Notes: generated by a model not told the origin, from the letters alone. Counted from the stretch's first letter, positions 11,217-20,129 are shown. The stretch is DNA of 64,000 nucleotides from Rhodococcus sp. B50 (GCF_013602415.1 NZ_WPAG02000002.1:620001-684000); one strand, 5' to 3'. Made by a program: numbers and translations.

Positions 11217-12365
11217 ATGACCGCCACAGGACCGAAAGCCACCCCCACGGTGCGCGGTGCGGCGTCGGCAACGATCGGCGTGGAAGAGGAATTCGTCCTG
11301 GTCGATCCTCACACCGGCCGTCCCCGGTTGCGAAACCTCGACGTGATCGAGGCCGGACGCGAACTCGGCATCGACCTCACCGTCGAGCTCTCCCGATGCC
11401 AGATCGAGACCGCCACCGCGGTGTGTACTCATCCGCAGGACCTACGCGAACAGTTGCGCCGCTCCCGTGCTGTCGCAGCCGAAGCCGCAGCGCGCGCCGG
11501 ATGCCGGCTGGTCGCGGTCGGAACACCGATTTTCGAGCCTCCGGCGGGATCGACCACCGACACACCTCGCTATCAGCGCATGGCACAGCACTTCGGGGGC
11601 ATCGCCGACGGCGTGATCTGCGGATGCCACGTGCATATCGGTGTCGATGATCGTGACCGCGCAGTAGAGATCATCAACCATCTGCGGCCGTGGCTTCCCA
11701 CCCTGCTGGCGTTGACCGCGAACTCCCCGATCGCCGACGGCCGGGACACCGGCTATGCCGACTGGAGATATCTGAGGTGGGGGCGCTGGCCGAGCGCGGG
11801 GCCGCCGCCACAGTGCGCCTCGGCCGCAGAGTACGACGCGGCGGTCGAATCGCTGCTCGCCACCGGCACGATCCTGGACCCACGCATGGTCTATTGGGAT
11901 GTGCGGATCTCCGCTCGTCATCCGACCATCGAGATCCGCGTTGCGGACGTACCCGCGACCGTCGAGGAGACCGTCACCCTGGCCACCTTGGTGTATGCGC
12001 TGGTCGCCGGGGCGACAGCGTCGATCGAACGCGGTGAGGCGGCGCCGTCGGTCGGTCAGGACCTGCTGCGCGCGGCGTGCTGGAGAGCCGCCCGGGACGG
12101 TCTGGCCGGTCGCGGTGTCGATCCTTGCTCTGCGCAGCCGGTTCCGGCCGTGGAATTGATACGCCGACTGCTCGTCCGGGTCGGGCCGGTTCTCGAAGAA
12201 CTCGACGCCTATCGATCCGTGGACGAGGCTCTGACAGTAGTCCTGGCCCGAGGTAACGGGGCGATCCGGCAACGCCGCATCCTCGACCACGGTGGTTCCC
12301 TCACCGATGTGATCGCCGACGCGGCACGGCGCACCGTCGAGGGCTGCACGCCTGATCTGTCGTAG
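11217..12365 (+). CDS. Carboxylate-amine ligase, YbdK/GCS2 family
   Basis: ATP-dependent carboxylate-amine ligase of the glutamate-cysteine ligase 2 family, 382 aa. The N-terminus has the family signature [14 protein letters not shown] (about residues 20-33). A central [12 protein letters not shown] (about 138-149) supplies His and acidic metal or nucleotide ligands. Near the end is the arginine-rich nucleotide region IRQRRIL. ATG 11217 has an excellent RBS (GAGGGGGGAG). Actinobacteria that make mycothiol generally lack glutathione, so the natural substrate may not be glutamate plus cysteine. The gene stands alone between dnaE and a small membrane-protein gene. Confidence 0.88.
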   Translation: MTATGPKATPTVRGAASATIGVEEEFVLVDPHTGRPRLRNLDVIEAGRELGIDLTVELSRCQIETATAVCTHPQDLREQLRRSRAVAAEAAARAGCRLVAVGTPIFEPPAGSTTDTPRYQRMAQHFGGIADGVICGCHVHIGVDDRDRAVEIINHLRPWLPTLLALTANSPIADGRDTGYADWRYLRWGRWPSAGPPPQCASAAEYDAAVESLLATGTILDPRMVYWDVRISARHPTIEIRVADVPATVEETVTLATLVYALVAGATASIERGEAAPSVGQDLLRAACWRAARDGLAGRGVDPCSAQPVPAVELIRRLLVRVGPVLEELDAYRSVDEALTVVLARGNGAIRQRRILDHGGSLTDVIADAARRTVEGCTPDLS

Positions 12366-12457
12366 GCGGTCAGGGATCTGGGGAAGTCAGGGATCGCATC
12401 GATCGGCTGCACGATGCAGGATCGGAAGTCGGGGGGTGCAGGTGGGGGATTGTTCGC

Positions 12458-12685
12458 TCAGGAGCGGAATGCGTGCCGCTGGAACCGGCGGACCCACCAC
12501 ACGAGGACGGTGACCGCGGCCGCGCCGAGTACGGCGCTCTGTGCGCTGGCGGTGACGACGAGGACCACGAGCAGGGTGAGGATGCCCGTCGCAAGTGCTT
12601 CGAGCTTGTACAGGGGCCAGATCGTCCCGGCGATGTCCACACCGTCGGTGCGCTCACGGGATACCCGGGTATCGAGCACGGACAT
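12458..12685 (-). CDS. Small two-helix membrane protein
   Basis: A 75-aa protein of unknown function. Two hydrophobic segments are visible (about residues 33-47 and 50-63), ending in a basic tail RRFQRHAF. The start ATG at 12685 has a near-perfect Shine-Dalgarno (AGGAGGTG) 6 nt upstream, which is the main reason to accept it over the overlapping frames. It is divergent from the Ddn-family gene at 12809. Similar short membrane proteins are common in Rhodococcus and Gordonia genomes, but no function can be proposed. Confidence 0.66.
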   Translation of the reverse strand: MSVLDTRVSRERTDGVDIAGTIWPLYKLEALATGILTLLVVLVVTASAQSAVLGAAAVTVLVWWVRRFQRHAFRS

Positions 12686-12808
12686 CTCGGTGCACCTCCT
12701 GAAGGCCGAACGGAAATCTTTCTTCAGGATAGACGCAGGGAAGAGTTCGGGCCACCGAACTCGGCGATCGAGCGGCGACCGTCACCACGACCGTGTTGAC
12801 TGACGGAC

Positions 12809-13282
12809 ATGCCACTGCACGGAGAGTACGAACCGAGTCCCGTCGAATGGAGCGCGAAGCAGGTCGAGGAGTACGAGTCGTCGGGCGGTACCCGCGGCAC
12901 GACCCTCCAGGGTCGGCCGGTGATCATCTTGACCACGGTCGGCGCGAAGTCCGGCAAGCTCCGCAAGATCCCTCTCATGCGCGTCGAGCACGAGGGTGCC
13001 TATGCCGCCGTTGCTTCGCTGGGCGGCGCTCCCGAGCATCCGGTCTGGTACCACAACGTCCTGGCGAATCCGCACGTCGAGTTGCGGGACGGCACCGAGG
13101 TATGGGACATGATCGCCCGCGAGGTCCACGGCGACGAGAAAGCGCAGTGGTGGGAACGTGCCGTCGAGGCGTTCCCGCCGTACGCGGAGTATCAGGAGAA
13201 GACCGACCGTGAGATACCGGTCTTCGTGCTCGAGGTCGCGGAAGACTCGGAATCGATCGCCGAGGGTGCTGCGGGCGCGTAG
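12809..13282 (+). CDS. Deazaflavin-dependent (Ddn-family) nitroreductase-like protein
   Basis: A 157-aa protein of the Ddn/F420-H2-dependent quinone reductase-like split-barrel family. Motifs that fit: [20 protein letters not shown] (about residues 31-50), which is the family's nucleotide-facing loop, then LRKIPLMRV and [13 protein letters not shown] (about 78-90). The length is typical. Members reduce quinones or nitro compounds with F420-H2 and are frequent in mycobacteria and rhodococci. The physiological substrate is unknown. It starts about 120 bp from a divergent small membrane-protein gene and is followed by ilvA. Confidence 0.88.
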   Translation: MPLHGEYEPSPVEWSAKQVEEYESSGGTRGTTLQGRPVIILTTVGAKSGKLRKIPLMRVEHEGAYAAVASLGGAPEHPVWYHNVLANPHVELRDGTEVWDMIAREVHGDEKAQWWERAVEAFPPYAEYQEKTDREIPVFVLEVAEDSESIAEGAAGA

Positions 13283-13382
13283 TCGATCGCGGCGAAGACT
13301 CCGAAGAATCCGGAGGTGCTGCCACCGCTGTGAGACGGGTCCCGCCGTGGTGGGCGATTCCGGCAAGTGGCAGCATTGACGG

Positions 13383-14738
13383 GTGACCTCCACTTCGCGA
13401 ACCGCAGAACCGACGACCGCGACTGCCGTGCCCGGCGCGGCCGACATCGATGCGGCTGCCGAGCGAATTTCGGAGGCGGTCGCCCCGACGCCGCTCGAAC
13501 CGAGCCCCCGGCTCTCGGCCCTCGTGGGCGCGAACGTCTACCTCAAGCGTGAGGATCTCACCCGGGTGCGGTCTTTCAAGCTCCGCGGCGCGTACAACGC
13601 CATGGCCCAGCTCGACGCGGCCGAGCGCACCGCAGGCGTGGTCACGGCGAGTGCAGGAAACCACGCCCAGGGTGTGGCCTACGCGTGCCGGGTGATGGGA
13701 ATCCAGGGCCGCATCTACGTGCCCACCCGCACCCCGAAGCAGAAGCGCGACCGGATCCGTGTGCACGGCGGGGACAGCGTCGAACTCATCGGCGTCGGCG
13801 ACACCTTCGACGCCGCGGCCGCAGCGGCCGCGGACGATGCGCTCCGCACCGGAGCGACGATGATCCCGCCCTTCGACGACGCCCGCACGGCCGCCGGGCA
13901 GGGCACGATCGCGCGCGAGATCCTCGAACAACTCGACGGTGATCTCGACGTCGTGCTCGTCCCCGTGGGCGGGGGCGGTCTCATCGCCGGCGTCGCCGCA
14001 TATCTGCGCGAACGATCCCCGCGCACGTCGATCGTCGGGGTCGAGCCCGCCGGAGCAGCATCGATGACCGCCGCTCTGGTCGCGGGCGGCCCGGTGACGC
14101 TGCCGGAGGTCGAGCCGTTCGTCGACGGCGCCGCGGTCAAGCGGATCGGCGACGTCCCCTACGCGGTCGTGTCCGAACTCGGTGCGGAGGTCGTGTCCCA
14201 TTCGAGCCTGCCGCTCGTGGCCACGCTGCGCCGGGAAGGGCTCGGCCGCGCGCCGTTCGGGATGACCCAGGTCGACGAGGGTGCACTGTGCACCACGATG
14301 CTCGATCTGTACCAGAACGAGGGCATCATCGCCGAGCCCGCCGGCGCTCTGTCCGTCGCTGCCCTCGGCGCGGTCTCGGTGCAGCCCGGAGCGAACGTGG
14401 TGTGCCTGGTGTCGGGCGGCAACAACGACGTCTCACGCTACGGCGAGATCGTCGAGCGGTCGCTCGTCCACCGCGGACTCAAACACTATTTCCTCGTGGA
14501 CTTCCCCCAGGAGCCCGGCGCGTTGCGCCGGTTCCTGGACGAGGTCCTCGGACCGGACGACGACATCACCCTGTTCGAGTACGTCAAGCGCAACAACCGG
14601 GAGACCGGTGCTGCCCTCGTCGGTATCGAACTGGGTGCTGCAGAAGATCTTTCGGCCCTTCTCCATCGCATGGACGCATCGCCCATCGACGCGCAGCGAC
14701 TCGAGCCGGGGTCGCCGGCCTACCGTTATCTGACGTAA
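13383..14738 (+). CDS. ilvA: Threonine ammonia-lyase (threonine dehydratase), biosynthetic
   Basis: PLP enzyme that converts threonine to 2-oxobutanoate, the first step towards isoleucine. The 451-aa protein has the PLP lysine in VRSFKLRGAYNAM (about residue 62), the phosphate-binding glycine loop VPVGGGGLIAG (about 195) and a C-terminal ACT-like regulatory domain (about 360-440, HYFLVDFPQEPGALRRFL). This arrangement is that of the isoleucine-sensitive biosynthetic type. GTG 13383 follows a short gap with no clear RBS, so a leaderless start is possible. It occupies the Rv1559 slot. Confidence 0.94.
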   Translation: MTSTSRTAEPTTATAVPGAADIDAAAERISEAVAPTPLEPSPRLSALVGANVYLKREDLTRVRSFKLRGAYNAMAQLDAAERTAGVVTASAGNHAQGVAYACRVMGIQGRIYVPTRTPKQKRDRIRVHGGDSVELIGVGDTFDAAAAAAADDALRTGATMIPPFDDARTAAGQGTIAREILEQLDGDLDVVLVPVGGGGLIAGVAAYLRERSPRTSIVGVEPAGAASMTAALVAGGPVTLPEVEPFVDGAAVKRIGDVPYAVVSELGAEVVSHSSLPLVATLRREGLGRAPFGMTQVDEGALCTTMLDLYQNEGIIAEPAGALSVAALGAVSVQPGANVVCLVSGGNNDVSRYGEIVERSLVHRGLKHYFLVDFPQEPGALRRFLDEVLGPDDDITLFEYVKRNNRETGAALVGIELGAAEDLSALLHRMDASPIDAQRLEPGSPAYRYLT

Positions 14739-14759
14739 CCGGGCAGCCCGGTCACGTCA
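14731..14759. terminator. Bidirectional hairpin between ilvA and the His-rich gene
   Basis: 13-bp arms (14731-14743 and 14747-14759) with one mismatch and a 3-nt loop. The left arm contains the ilvA stop codon. It lies between convergent genes, so it can end both transcripts. Confidence 0.68.
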
Positions 14760-14772
14760 GGGTGGTGTGCAG

Positions 14773-15048
14773 TCACCAGCGATTGCACACCAACCACGGG
14801 CCCCACCAGTAGCAGTCGGGCCGCCAGTAGTTGTGCCGGTGATGGTCGCGGTCGTACTTCTTGTCGTGATGGTTGTAGTTCTTGTCGTGATCGTGGTGGT
14901 CGTATCTTCCGTGGTCGTCGTGGCCTCCGCTGACATACACGATCCCGGGCGCGGTGTCCACGGTGGGGGACGCCGATGCCACTCCGGCGGGAGCGAGGAC
15001 GAGGGCGGTGCTGAGGAATACGCTCGCCAGAATCTTCTTGGGTTTCAT
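14773..15048 (-). CDS. Secreted histidine-rich small protein
   Basis: A 91-aa protein with a clear Sec signal peptide: KPKK, a hydrophobic core, then ASA with likely cleavage after residue 26. The mature part of about 65 residues holds about ten His within 35 residues, mixed with Asp, Lys, Asn and Tyr (for example DHHDHDKNYNHHD). It ends in a Trp-rich tail with two Cys (DCYWWGPWLVC). Such composition suggests binding of zinc, copper or nickel at the cell surface, but that is inference. The start ATG 15048 has RBS GAGGTG. The promoter region carries a tandem repeat. I know of no named family. Confidence 0.8.
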   Translation of the reverse strand: MKPKKILASVFLSTALVLAPAGVASASPTVDTAPGIVYVSGGHDDHGRYDHHDHDKNYNHHDKKYDRDHHRHNYWRPDCYWWGPWLVCNRW

Positions 15049-15069
15049 GGTGATTCACCTCGAGAATTC

Positions 15070-15090
15070 GACGGTACTTGAGACGGTACT
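15070..15090 (-). promoter_or_regulatory. Tandem AGTACCGTC repeat upstream of the His-rich gene
   Basis: Two exact 9-bp direct repeats, read on the minus strand as AGTACCGTC, start 12 bp apart (15070-15078 and 15082-15090). They lie 22-42 bp before the start codon. Direct repeats about one helical turn apart are typical of response-regulator sites; the regulator is unknown. Confidence 0.5.
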
Positions 15091-15134
15091 CGCCCACTCG
15101 TGGCATAATCAACGACTTTTTCGCTTGCCGAACG

Positions 15135-16883
15135 TTATCGCTGGGGTGTCGCCGGTGCCTCCAGGACGGCGAAGGACCAGCCCGGGACGAGTACCGCGGA
15201 TTCGGTACGATTCACCACCGGTTCGTCCCACCACAGCAGCGGTTTCCCGCCGACCGGCACGGTGACGGGATCGGGTCCGAGATTGCAGGCCACGCGCAGC
15301 GCTCCGCGGTGCACGACGAGCCACTTCTCCTCCTCGTCGTATGTCACGTGCACGTTCTCGAGCCAGGGATCGGTGAGCTCGGCGCGCGCACGCCGGAGCG
15401 CGATGAGGGCCCGGTAGCACTCGAGCAGCCGGGCGTGCCCGTCCTCGTCGCGTTCGTCCCAGCGCAGCTTCGACCCGACGAATGTCTCCGGATCCTGCGG
15501 GTCGGGTACGTCGGCGGCGTCCCAGCCGTGTTCGGCGAACTCGCGTCGGCGACCCTCGACGACGGCCGCGGCGAGCTCCGGTTCGGGATGCGACGTGAAG
15601 TACCGGAAGGGTGTGCTCGCACCCCACTCCTCGCCCATGAACAACATCGGGGTGAACGGTGAGGTGAGCACGAGCGCGGCCTTCAGGGCGAGCTGTCCGG
15701 GCTCGAGATAGGCTCCCGGCCGGTCGCCGAGCGCCCGGTTGCCGACCTGGTCGTGCGTGCAGGTGTAGGCGACGAGACCGCTCGCCGGGGTCCGCCGGGT
15801 GTCGAGCGGGCGTCCGTGGATGCGTCCGCGGAAGGTCGAATACGTCCCGGCGTGGAAGAAGCCGTGCCCGAGCGTGTACGCGAGGCAGTCCAGGGAGCCG
15901 AAGTCGCCGTAGTAGCCCTGTCGTTCGCCGGACACGGCCGCGTGGATCGCGTGATGGACGTCGTCGGCCCACTGCGCGTGCAGCCCGTATCCGCCACCGG
16001 GCCGTGGGGTGATCAGCCGCGGATCGTTCAGGTCCGATTCCGCGATCAGCGACAGGGGGCGACCGAGATGTGCGGACAGGCGGAACGTCTCGACGGCCAG
16101 TTCCTCGAGGATGTGCGTCGCGGTGTGGTCGACCAGCGCGTGCACGGCATCCAGGCGGAGTGCGTCGATGTGGAAGTCGCGGAACCAGCGCAGCGCGTTG
16201 TCGAGGATGTACCTGCGCACCTCACCGGAACCCGGGCCGTCGAGGTTGATGTTGTCGCCCCAGATGCCCGGTGCTGCGGAGAGATAGGGACCGAAGCGGC
16301 CCAGGTAGTTCCCGGACGGGCCGAGATGGTTGTACACGACGTCGAGCACGACTCCGAGACCTCGCGTATGGGCGGCGTCGACGAAGCGCTGCAGGGCGTC
16401 GGGGCCGCCGTAGGGCTCGTGCACCGCGTACCAGAGCACCCCGTCGTAACCCCATCCGTGGGTGCCGTTGAAGGCGTTGAGCGGCATGAGTTCGACGAAT
16501 TCGACGCCCAGATCCACGAGTTCGTCGAGTCGGTCGATCGCGGAGTCGAGGGTGCCCTCGGGGGTGAAGGTCCCCACGTGCATCTCGTAGACGATGCTTC
16601 CCGTCAGTTGCCGACCGGTCCAGTCGCGATCGGTCCATTTCGTCCCGTCGACCACGTGCACCTGTGACGGCTCGTGCACGCCCTCCGGCTGCCGCGGCGA
16701 CCGCGGATCCGGAAGCACCGTCCCGGTGTCGTCGTCGAGCACGAAGCCGTATCGGGTGTCGGGGGCGACGTCGACGGTGGTGCGCCACCAGCCGTCGTCG
16801 TCGCGTTGCATGTCGTGGAGCGTTCCGTCGGCGAACAATCGGACGGACGACGGGATGGGAGCCCAGACCTCGAAGGTATGCAC
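15135..16883 (-). CDS. treZ: Malto-oligosyltrehalose trehalohydrolase
   Basis: Releases trehalose from malto-oligosyltrehalose, the last step of the TreXYZ route. The 582-aa protein has an N-terminal beta-sandwich (about residues 1-90), then a GH13 barrel with DVVYNHLGPSGNYL (about 197-210), nucleophile region DALRLDAVHAL (about 244), acid/base LIAESDLND (about 280) and the C-terminal beta domain. GTG 16883 was chosen because MHTFEVWAP is the usual family start; the frame continues upstream as a shadow. It is divergent from a TetR gene over a 110-bp gap. It is about 4.4 kb from treY, whereas in mycobacteria treX, treY and treZ are contiguous. Confidence 0.94.
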   Translation of the reverse strand: MHTFEVWAPIPSSVRLFADGTLHDMQRDDDGWWRTTVDVAPDTRYGFVLDDDTGTVLPDPRSPRQPEGVHEPSQVHVVDGTKWTDRDWTGRQLTGSIVYEMHVGTFTPEGTLDSAIDRLDELVDLGVEFVELMPLNAFNGTHGWGYDGVLWYAVHEPYGGPDALQRFVDAAHTRGLGVVLDVVYNHLGPSGNYLGRFGPYLSAAPGIWGDNINLDGPGSGEVRRYILDNALRWFRDFHIDALRLDAVHALVDHTATHILEELAVETFRLSAHLGRPLSLIAESDLNDPRLITPRPGGGYGLHAQWADDVHHAIHAAVSGERQGYYGDFGSLDCLAYTLGHGFFHAGTYSTFRGRIHGRPLDTRRTPASGLVAYTCTHDQVGNRALGDRPGAYLEPGQLALKAALVLTSPFTPMLFMGEEWGASTPFRYFTSHPEPELAAAVVEGRRREFAEHGWDAADVPDPQDPETFVGSKLRWDERDEDGHARLLECYRALIALRRARAELTDPWLENVHVTYDEEEKWLVVHRGALRVACNLGPDPVTVPVGGKPLLWWDEPVVNRTESAVLVPGWSFAVLEAPATPQR

Positions 16884-16959
16884 CCGACCAGCATGCCGTG
16901 TCGGCGGTGCCGGTGCAGGGATTGACGCCGTCGAGCAGTCGGCCTGTCGCGCGTCAATT

Positions 16960-16987
16960 TTGTTGCAGCTGCAATGCACTCGATACT
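16960..16987 (+). promoter_or_regulatory. Probable tetR promoter with 12-bp operator dyad
   Basis: A perfect 12-bp palindrome TTGCAGCTGCAA lies at 16963-16974. It overlaps a -35-like TTGTTG (16960-16965) and its spacer. A -10-like GATACT (16982-16987) ends 6 nt before the GTG of tetR, so the message is probably leaderless. The dyad could also block treZ on the other strand. Confidence 0.55.
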
Positions 16988-16993
16988 GGGGGA

Positions 16994-17662
16994 GTGAACC
17001 CGAATCCCGAGCGAGCCCGCCGGCGGTATACCTCACCGTTGCGGGAGGAGGCGGCGCGTCGTACCCGCGAGACGATCCGCGACGCCGCGGCGCGTCTGTT
17101 CGTTCGCGACGGTTACGTCAGCACCACCGTCAAGAACATCGCGGACGAAGCAGGAGTCGCCGTGCGGACCGTGTTCACCGCCTTTCCCGGTGGCAAGGCG
17201 GAGATCTTCCGCGAGGCACTCGACCACGCGGTGGCGGGCGACGGCGACCCGCGTGCGGTCACGGCGGACCCGGAGCCGAAGGGAGGCGGCAGCCGGGTCT
17301 CACACGTGGATCTGGTGGTGGAACAGCTTGTCCGCTACGGCACCGCGATGCTCGAACGTGCGGGTGGACTGCTCATGACCTCCGTGGAATCGTCCGGGGC
17401 CGACCCCGACATGCGTCGATTCGCCGCGGACGACGCGAAGGCGACGGCCGAGAACGCCCGCACCCTCGCCGAAGGACTCGAACACGCCGGCTGGCTACGT
17501 GAGGACGTCACCGTCGAACACGCCGCCGACGTCCTGTTCACTCTGAGCTCCCCGCAGGTGCACGCCCTGCTCCGACGCGAGTGCGGATGGGACGTCGATC
17601 AGTACCGGCAGTGGCTCTCCGGCACCCTCCGTGCGACGTTGCTGCGCAGGACCGCGCCGTGA
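16994..17662 (+). CDS. TetR-family transcriptional regulator
   Basis: A 222-aa TetR repressor. The helix-turn-helix lies at about residues 20-65 (RETIRDAAARLFVRDGY, then VSTTVKNIADEAGVAVRTVFTAF). The rest is a helical ligand-binding domain with no assignable specificity. GTG 16994 immediately follows GGGGGAG, which is too close for a Shine-Dalgarno, and lies 7 nt after a -10-like hexamer, so a leaderless start is favoured. It is divergent from treZ and shares a dyad with it, so it may control treZ as well as itself. A 15-bp sequence spanning its stop is repeated just downstream. Confidence 0.85.
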   Translation: MNPNPERARRRYTSPLREEAARRTRETIRDAAARLFVRDGYVSTTVKNIADEAGVAVRTVFTAFPGGKAEIFREALDHAVAGDGDPRAVTADPEPKGGGSRVSHVDLVVEQLVRYGTAMLERAGGLLMTSVESSGADPDMRRFAADDAKATAENARTLAEGLEHAGWLREDVTVEHAADVLFTLSSPQVHALLRRECGWDVDQYRQWLSGTLRATLLRRTAP

Positions 17663-17693
17663 CGACGGCGCCCTGCCCGACCGCGCCGTGACG
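17650..17693 (+). repeat. 15-bp direct repeat spanning the tetR stop
   Basis: GACCGCGCCGTGACG occurs at 17650-17664 and again at 17679-17693. The first copy contains the tetR stop codon. This looks like a small local duplication that left an extra copy in the intergenic space. Confidence 0.6.
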
Positions 17694-17701
17694 GGTTCGG
17701 T

Positions 17702-18115
17702 TCAGGCGTCGCCGCGATCGTCGAGGTAGAGCCACTCGCCGTTCTCCCGCACGAACCGGCTGTGTTCGCGCATGGAATCGGGCACCCCGGTGGCCGTCCA
17801 GTGAGCGCGGAAGTCCACCGTGCCGGTGGTGTGCAGAAATCCGCCGCCGGTGGTGTGCAGTACTTCGAGACCGGTCCAACGCTGGTCGGGGTCGAACTCG
17901 ATCGAGTGTGGGCGCGTGGTCGGATGCCAGGTCCGCAGCAGGTGCGCCGCGTCGCCCACCGTGAATGCCGTGTACCGCGAACGCATCAGCCGTTCGGCGG
18001 TCGGAGCGCCCGCACCGGCCAGCAGTGACCCGCAGCATTCGGACAGGGGTACCCCACGACCGCACGGGCAAGGGGAGTCCGGGCGGATATCGGCTCGGCG
18101 GTCGGCTCTGCTCAT
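17702..18115 (-). CDS. YchJ/UPF0225-family protein with SEC-C-like metal motif
   Basis: A 137-aa protein. The N-terminus has CPCGRGVPLSECCG (about residues 16-29), a SEC-C-type zinc-binding cluster. It is followed by the YchJ core with RLMRSRYTAFTVGD (about 42-55) and a cystatin-like alpha/beta domain (about 75-135, TGTVDFRAHW). The start ATG 18115 was chosen because the SEC-C motif should be near the N-terminus and the upstream frame is low quality. The family is widespread and its role is not established. It converges on the tetR gene. Confidence 0.88.
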   Translation of the reverse strand: MSRADRRADIRPDSPCPCGRGVPLSECCGSLLAGAGAPTAERLMRSRYTAFTVGDAAHLLRTWHPTTRPHSIEFDPDQRWTGLEVLHTTGGGFLHTTGTVDFRAHWTATGVPDSMREHSRFVRENGEWLYLDDRGDA

Positions 18116-18278
18116 GGCCCCAGTGTCCCCCGGGCAGGTCGCTCGGCCCACCTCGGGGCGGTGACCGCGGAGAATCCACATCGCCGCGTCGGCGCGTGCG
18201 GCGCTATGGGGAGCGGTCGATCCCCGATCGCGAATGATGTTCTCGGACCGCGCGCTCCGAAGCGTTCCATGATGCACA

Positions 18279-18764
18279 ATGCCGAACATGAACGCGCAGC
18301 GCTATGTCGGGGTGGTGGGTCCGGGTGAAGCCACGCCCGAACAGCGACGTATCGCCCGCCAGGTCGGGGGACTCCTCGCCGGCCGCCGGGCCGTCGTGGT
18401 CACCGGCGGACTGGGTGGGGTGATGGCGGCGGCCTGCCGCGGCGCTGTGGAAGCAGGCGGGACGACCCTCGGTTTGCTGCCCGGGGACGACCGTGCCGAG
18501 GGCAATCCCTATCTGACGGTGGCTGTTCCCACCGGTCTCGGAGAGATGCGGAACGCGCTGCTCGTGCGCAGCAGCGACGCGTTGATCGCGGTGGGCGGCA
18601 GCTGGGGCACGATGAGCGAGATCGCGCTCGCGGTCCGGATCGGCGTTCCGGTCATCGCCCTCGGGGGCTGGAAGATGCCCGCTGCGGGAGTACTCGACGT
18701 CGAGTCGCCCGCCGAGGCCGTCGAGTGCCTGCACGCACTGTTGTGGCGCAAGGATCCGGTGTGA
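18279..18764 (+). CDS. TIGR00725-family Rossmann-fold (LOG-like) protein
   Basis: A 161-aa protein related to the LOG/lysine-decarboxylase-like Rossmann fold. It shows the glycine-rich segments VGVVGPGEATPEQ (about residues 10-22), VVVTGGLGGVMAA (about 38-50) and ALIAVGGSWGTMSEIALA (about 102-119). The latter corresponds to the PGGxGTxxE motif of LOG proteins but reads VGGSWGTMSE. The full nucleoside-monophosphate phosphoribohydrolase motif is therefore modified, and no activity should be assumed. ATG 18279 or ATG 18288 could be the start. It converges on the amidohydrolase, with a strong terminator between them. Confidence 0.86.
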   Translation: MPNMNAQRYVGVVGPGEATPEQRRIARQVGGLLAGRRAVVVTGGLGGVMAAACRGAVEAGGTTLGLLPGDDRAEGNPYLTVAVPTGLGEMRNALLVRSSDALIAVGGSWGTMSEIALAVRIGVPVIALGGWKMPAAGVLDVESPAEAVECLHALLWRKDPV

Positions 18765-18781
18765 TCCGACCGTGAAGACGA

Positions 18782-18825
18782 CGGGCCCCATCGATCCGGA
18801 CTGCTCTCCGGATCGATGGGGCCCG
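18782..18825. terminator. Strong bidirectional hairpin terminator
   Basis: A perfect 19-bp stem (18782-18800 with 18807-18825) and a 6-nt loop CTGCTC lie between the convergent TIGR00725 and amidohydrolase genes. It is the longest perfect hairpin noted in the window. Confidence 0.9.
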
Positions 18826-18851
18826 CTCTCCGTGTGCCCTGGGGCGCGAAC

Positions 18852-20129
18852 CTACGAGTTGGTGTTGGCGAGTTCGTACCGTCGGCGGTACTCCTCCTTG
18901 GAGGTCTCGCTGATGTCCACGTCGGCCGCGCGGGCGCGCAGGGCGCCGACGGTGGCCTTCTCACGCGGGATGTGTGCGAACGGATCCCAGTCGAAGAAAC
19001 GCGCGGCGTTCGCGAAGGTGATCTTGTCGATCTCCTCGTCGGTGCACTCGCACGCGTCGAGTTCCTCCTTGAGCATCTCGGGGGAGTTCGGCCAGGTGGA
19101 GTCGGAGTGCGGGTAGTCGCATTCCCACGCGATGGTGTCGATGCCGAGCCGATCACGGTTGTTCAGGCCGCTCGGTTCGGTGATGTAGCAGGCGAGGAAG
19201 TTCTTGCGCCACACGTCCGTCGGGCTCATCCCGGCCGGCAGGAAGCTCGTGCCGGTCCAGGACTGGTTGACGATGTGCCGGTCGAGACGGTCGAGCCACG
19301 GGGCGACCCAGCCGACACCGCCCTCGCTCATCGCGACCTTCAGGTCGGGGAACTTCTGGAACGCGCCGCTGAGCATGATGTCGGTGGCTGCGATGGTCGA
19401 GATGAGCGGCGTGAGGATCATCATGTCGTCGATGTTGAAACCTGCCGGCCGCTTGACCAGGTTGATGCCACCGCCGATGTGCAGGGACAGCACGATGTTG
19501 TGCTCGACGCAGGCCTTGAAGATCGGGTCCCAGTAACCGGACTTGAAGTCGGGATAGCCCTCGCCGACGCCGTAGGGCGTCTCCGGGATGCTGATGGAAC
19601 GGCATCCCATGGCGGCGATGCGCTCGATCTCCTTCACGGACTCCTCGGGGTCGTAGAACGGAACGATGCCGATGGGGATGAATCGGCCCGGGTGGGCGTC
19701 CGGGACCTCGCCGACGACCCAGTCGTTGAAGGCCTTCAGTGCGGCGAGGGAGAGTTTCTTGTCGGGCAGACTCGCGAGGTGGGTGCCGGCGAAGCCGGGG
19801 AAGGTGGCGAACAGTGTCGCGGCGAGGGTGCCGTTGGCGTCCATGTCGCGTACGCGCAGGTCCATGTCGTAGACCCCGGGTCGCATCTCGGCGTAGCCGG
19901 TGGGGTCCATGCCCCACTCGTGCTTGGGCCACGACACCACGGCGTTGAGGCCGGAACTGCCGACGACGGTGCCCTGGAACTGCCAGGCCTGCACGTTGGG
20001 GTTGCGGGGGTGGGCGGTGAGTTTGGGAGCCTGGTCCATCAGGCTCTTGGGGAAGTGCTTCTCGAAGATGTCCGCGGGTTCGACGACGTGGTCGTCGATG
20101 CTGATCATCACCATGTCTTCGGTCTTCAT
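18852..20129 (-). CDS. Amidohydrolase-family metal-dependent hydrolase/decarboxylase
   Basis: A 425-aa TIM-barrel protein of the amidohydrolase-2 type (the ACMSD-like group that includes decarboxylases of aromatic acids). Visible ligand candidates are DDHVVEP near residue 12, LSLHIGGG (about 215) and WECDYPHSDSTWP (about 335). In this group the N-terminal motif is D/E-x-H; here it reads D-D-H. Length is slightly longer than the common 330-400 aa. It stands alone in the gap between TIGR00725 and the XRE regulator. Similar rhodococcal and mycobacterial genes are common and poorly characterised, so the substrate remains open. Confidence 0.85.
   Translation of the reverse strand: MKTEDMVMISIDDHVVEPADIFEKHFPKSLMDQAPKLTAHPRNPNVQAWQFQGTVVGSSGLNAVVSWPKHEWGMDPTGYAEMRPGVYDMDLRVRDMDANGTLAATLFATFPGFAGTHLASLPDKKLSLAALKAFNDWVVGEVPDAHPGRFIPIGIVPFYDPEESVKEIERIAAMGCRSISIPETPYGVGEGYPDFKSGYWDPIFKACVEHNIVLSLHIGGGINLVKRPAGFNIDDMMILTPLISTIAATDIMLSGAFQKFPDLKVAMSEGGVGWVAPWLDRLDRHIVNQSWTGTSFLPAGMSPTDVWRKNFLACYITEPSGLNNRDRLGIDTIAWECDYPHSDSTWPNSPEMLKEELDACECTDEEIDKITFANAARFFDWDPFAHIPREKATVGALRARAADVDISETSKEEYRRRYELANTNS

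Noticed and set aside
7484..11248. A 1254-residue open frame on the minus strand across dnaE
   Set aside because: It is the antisense shadow of a high-GC gene: it has no protein motifs, no RBS, and the plus frame encodes a complete replicative polymerase.
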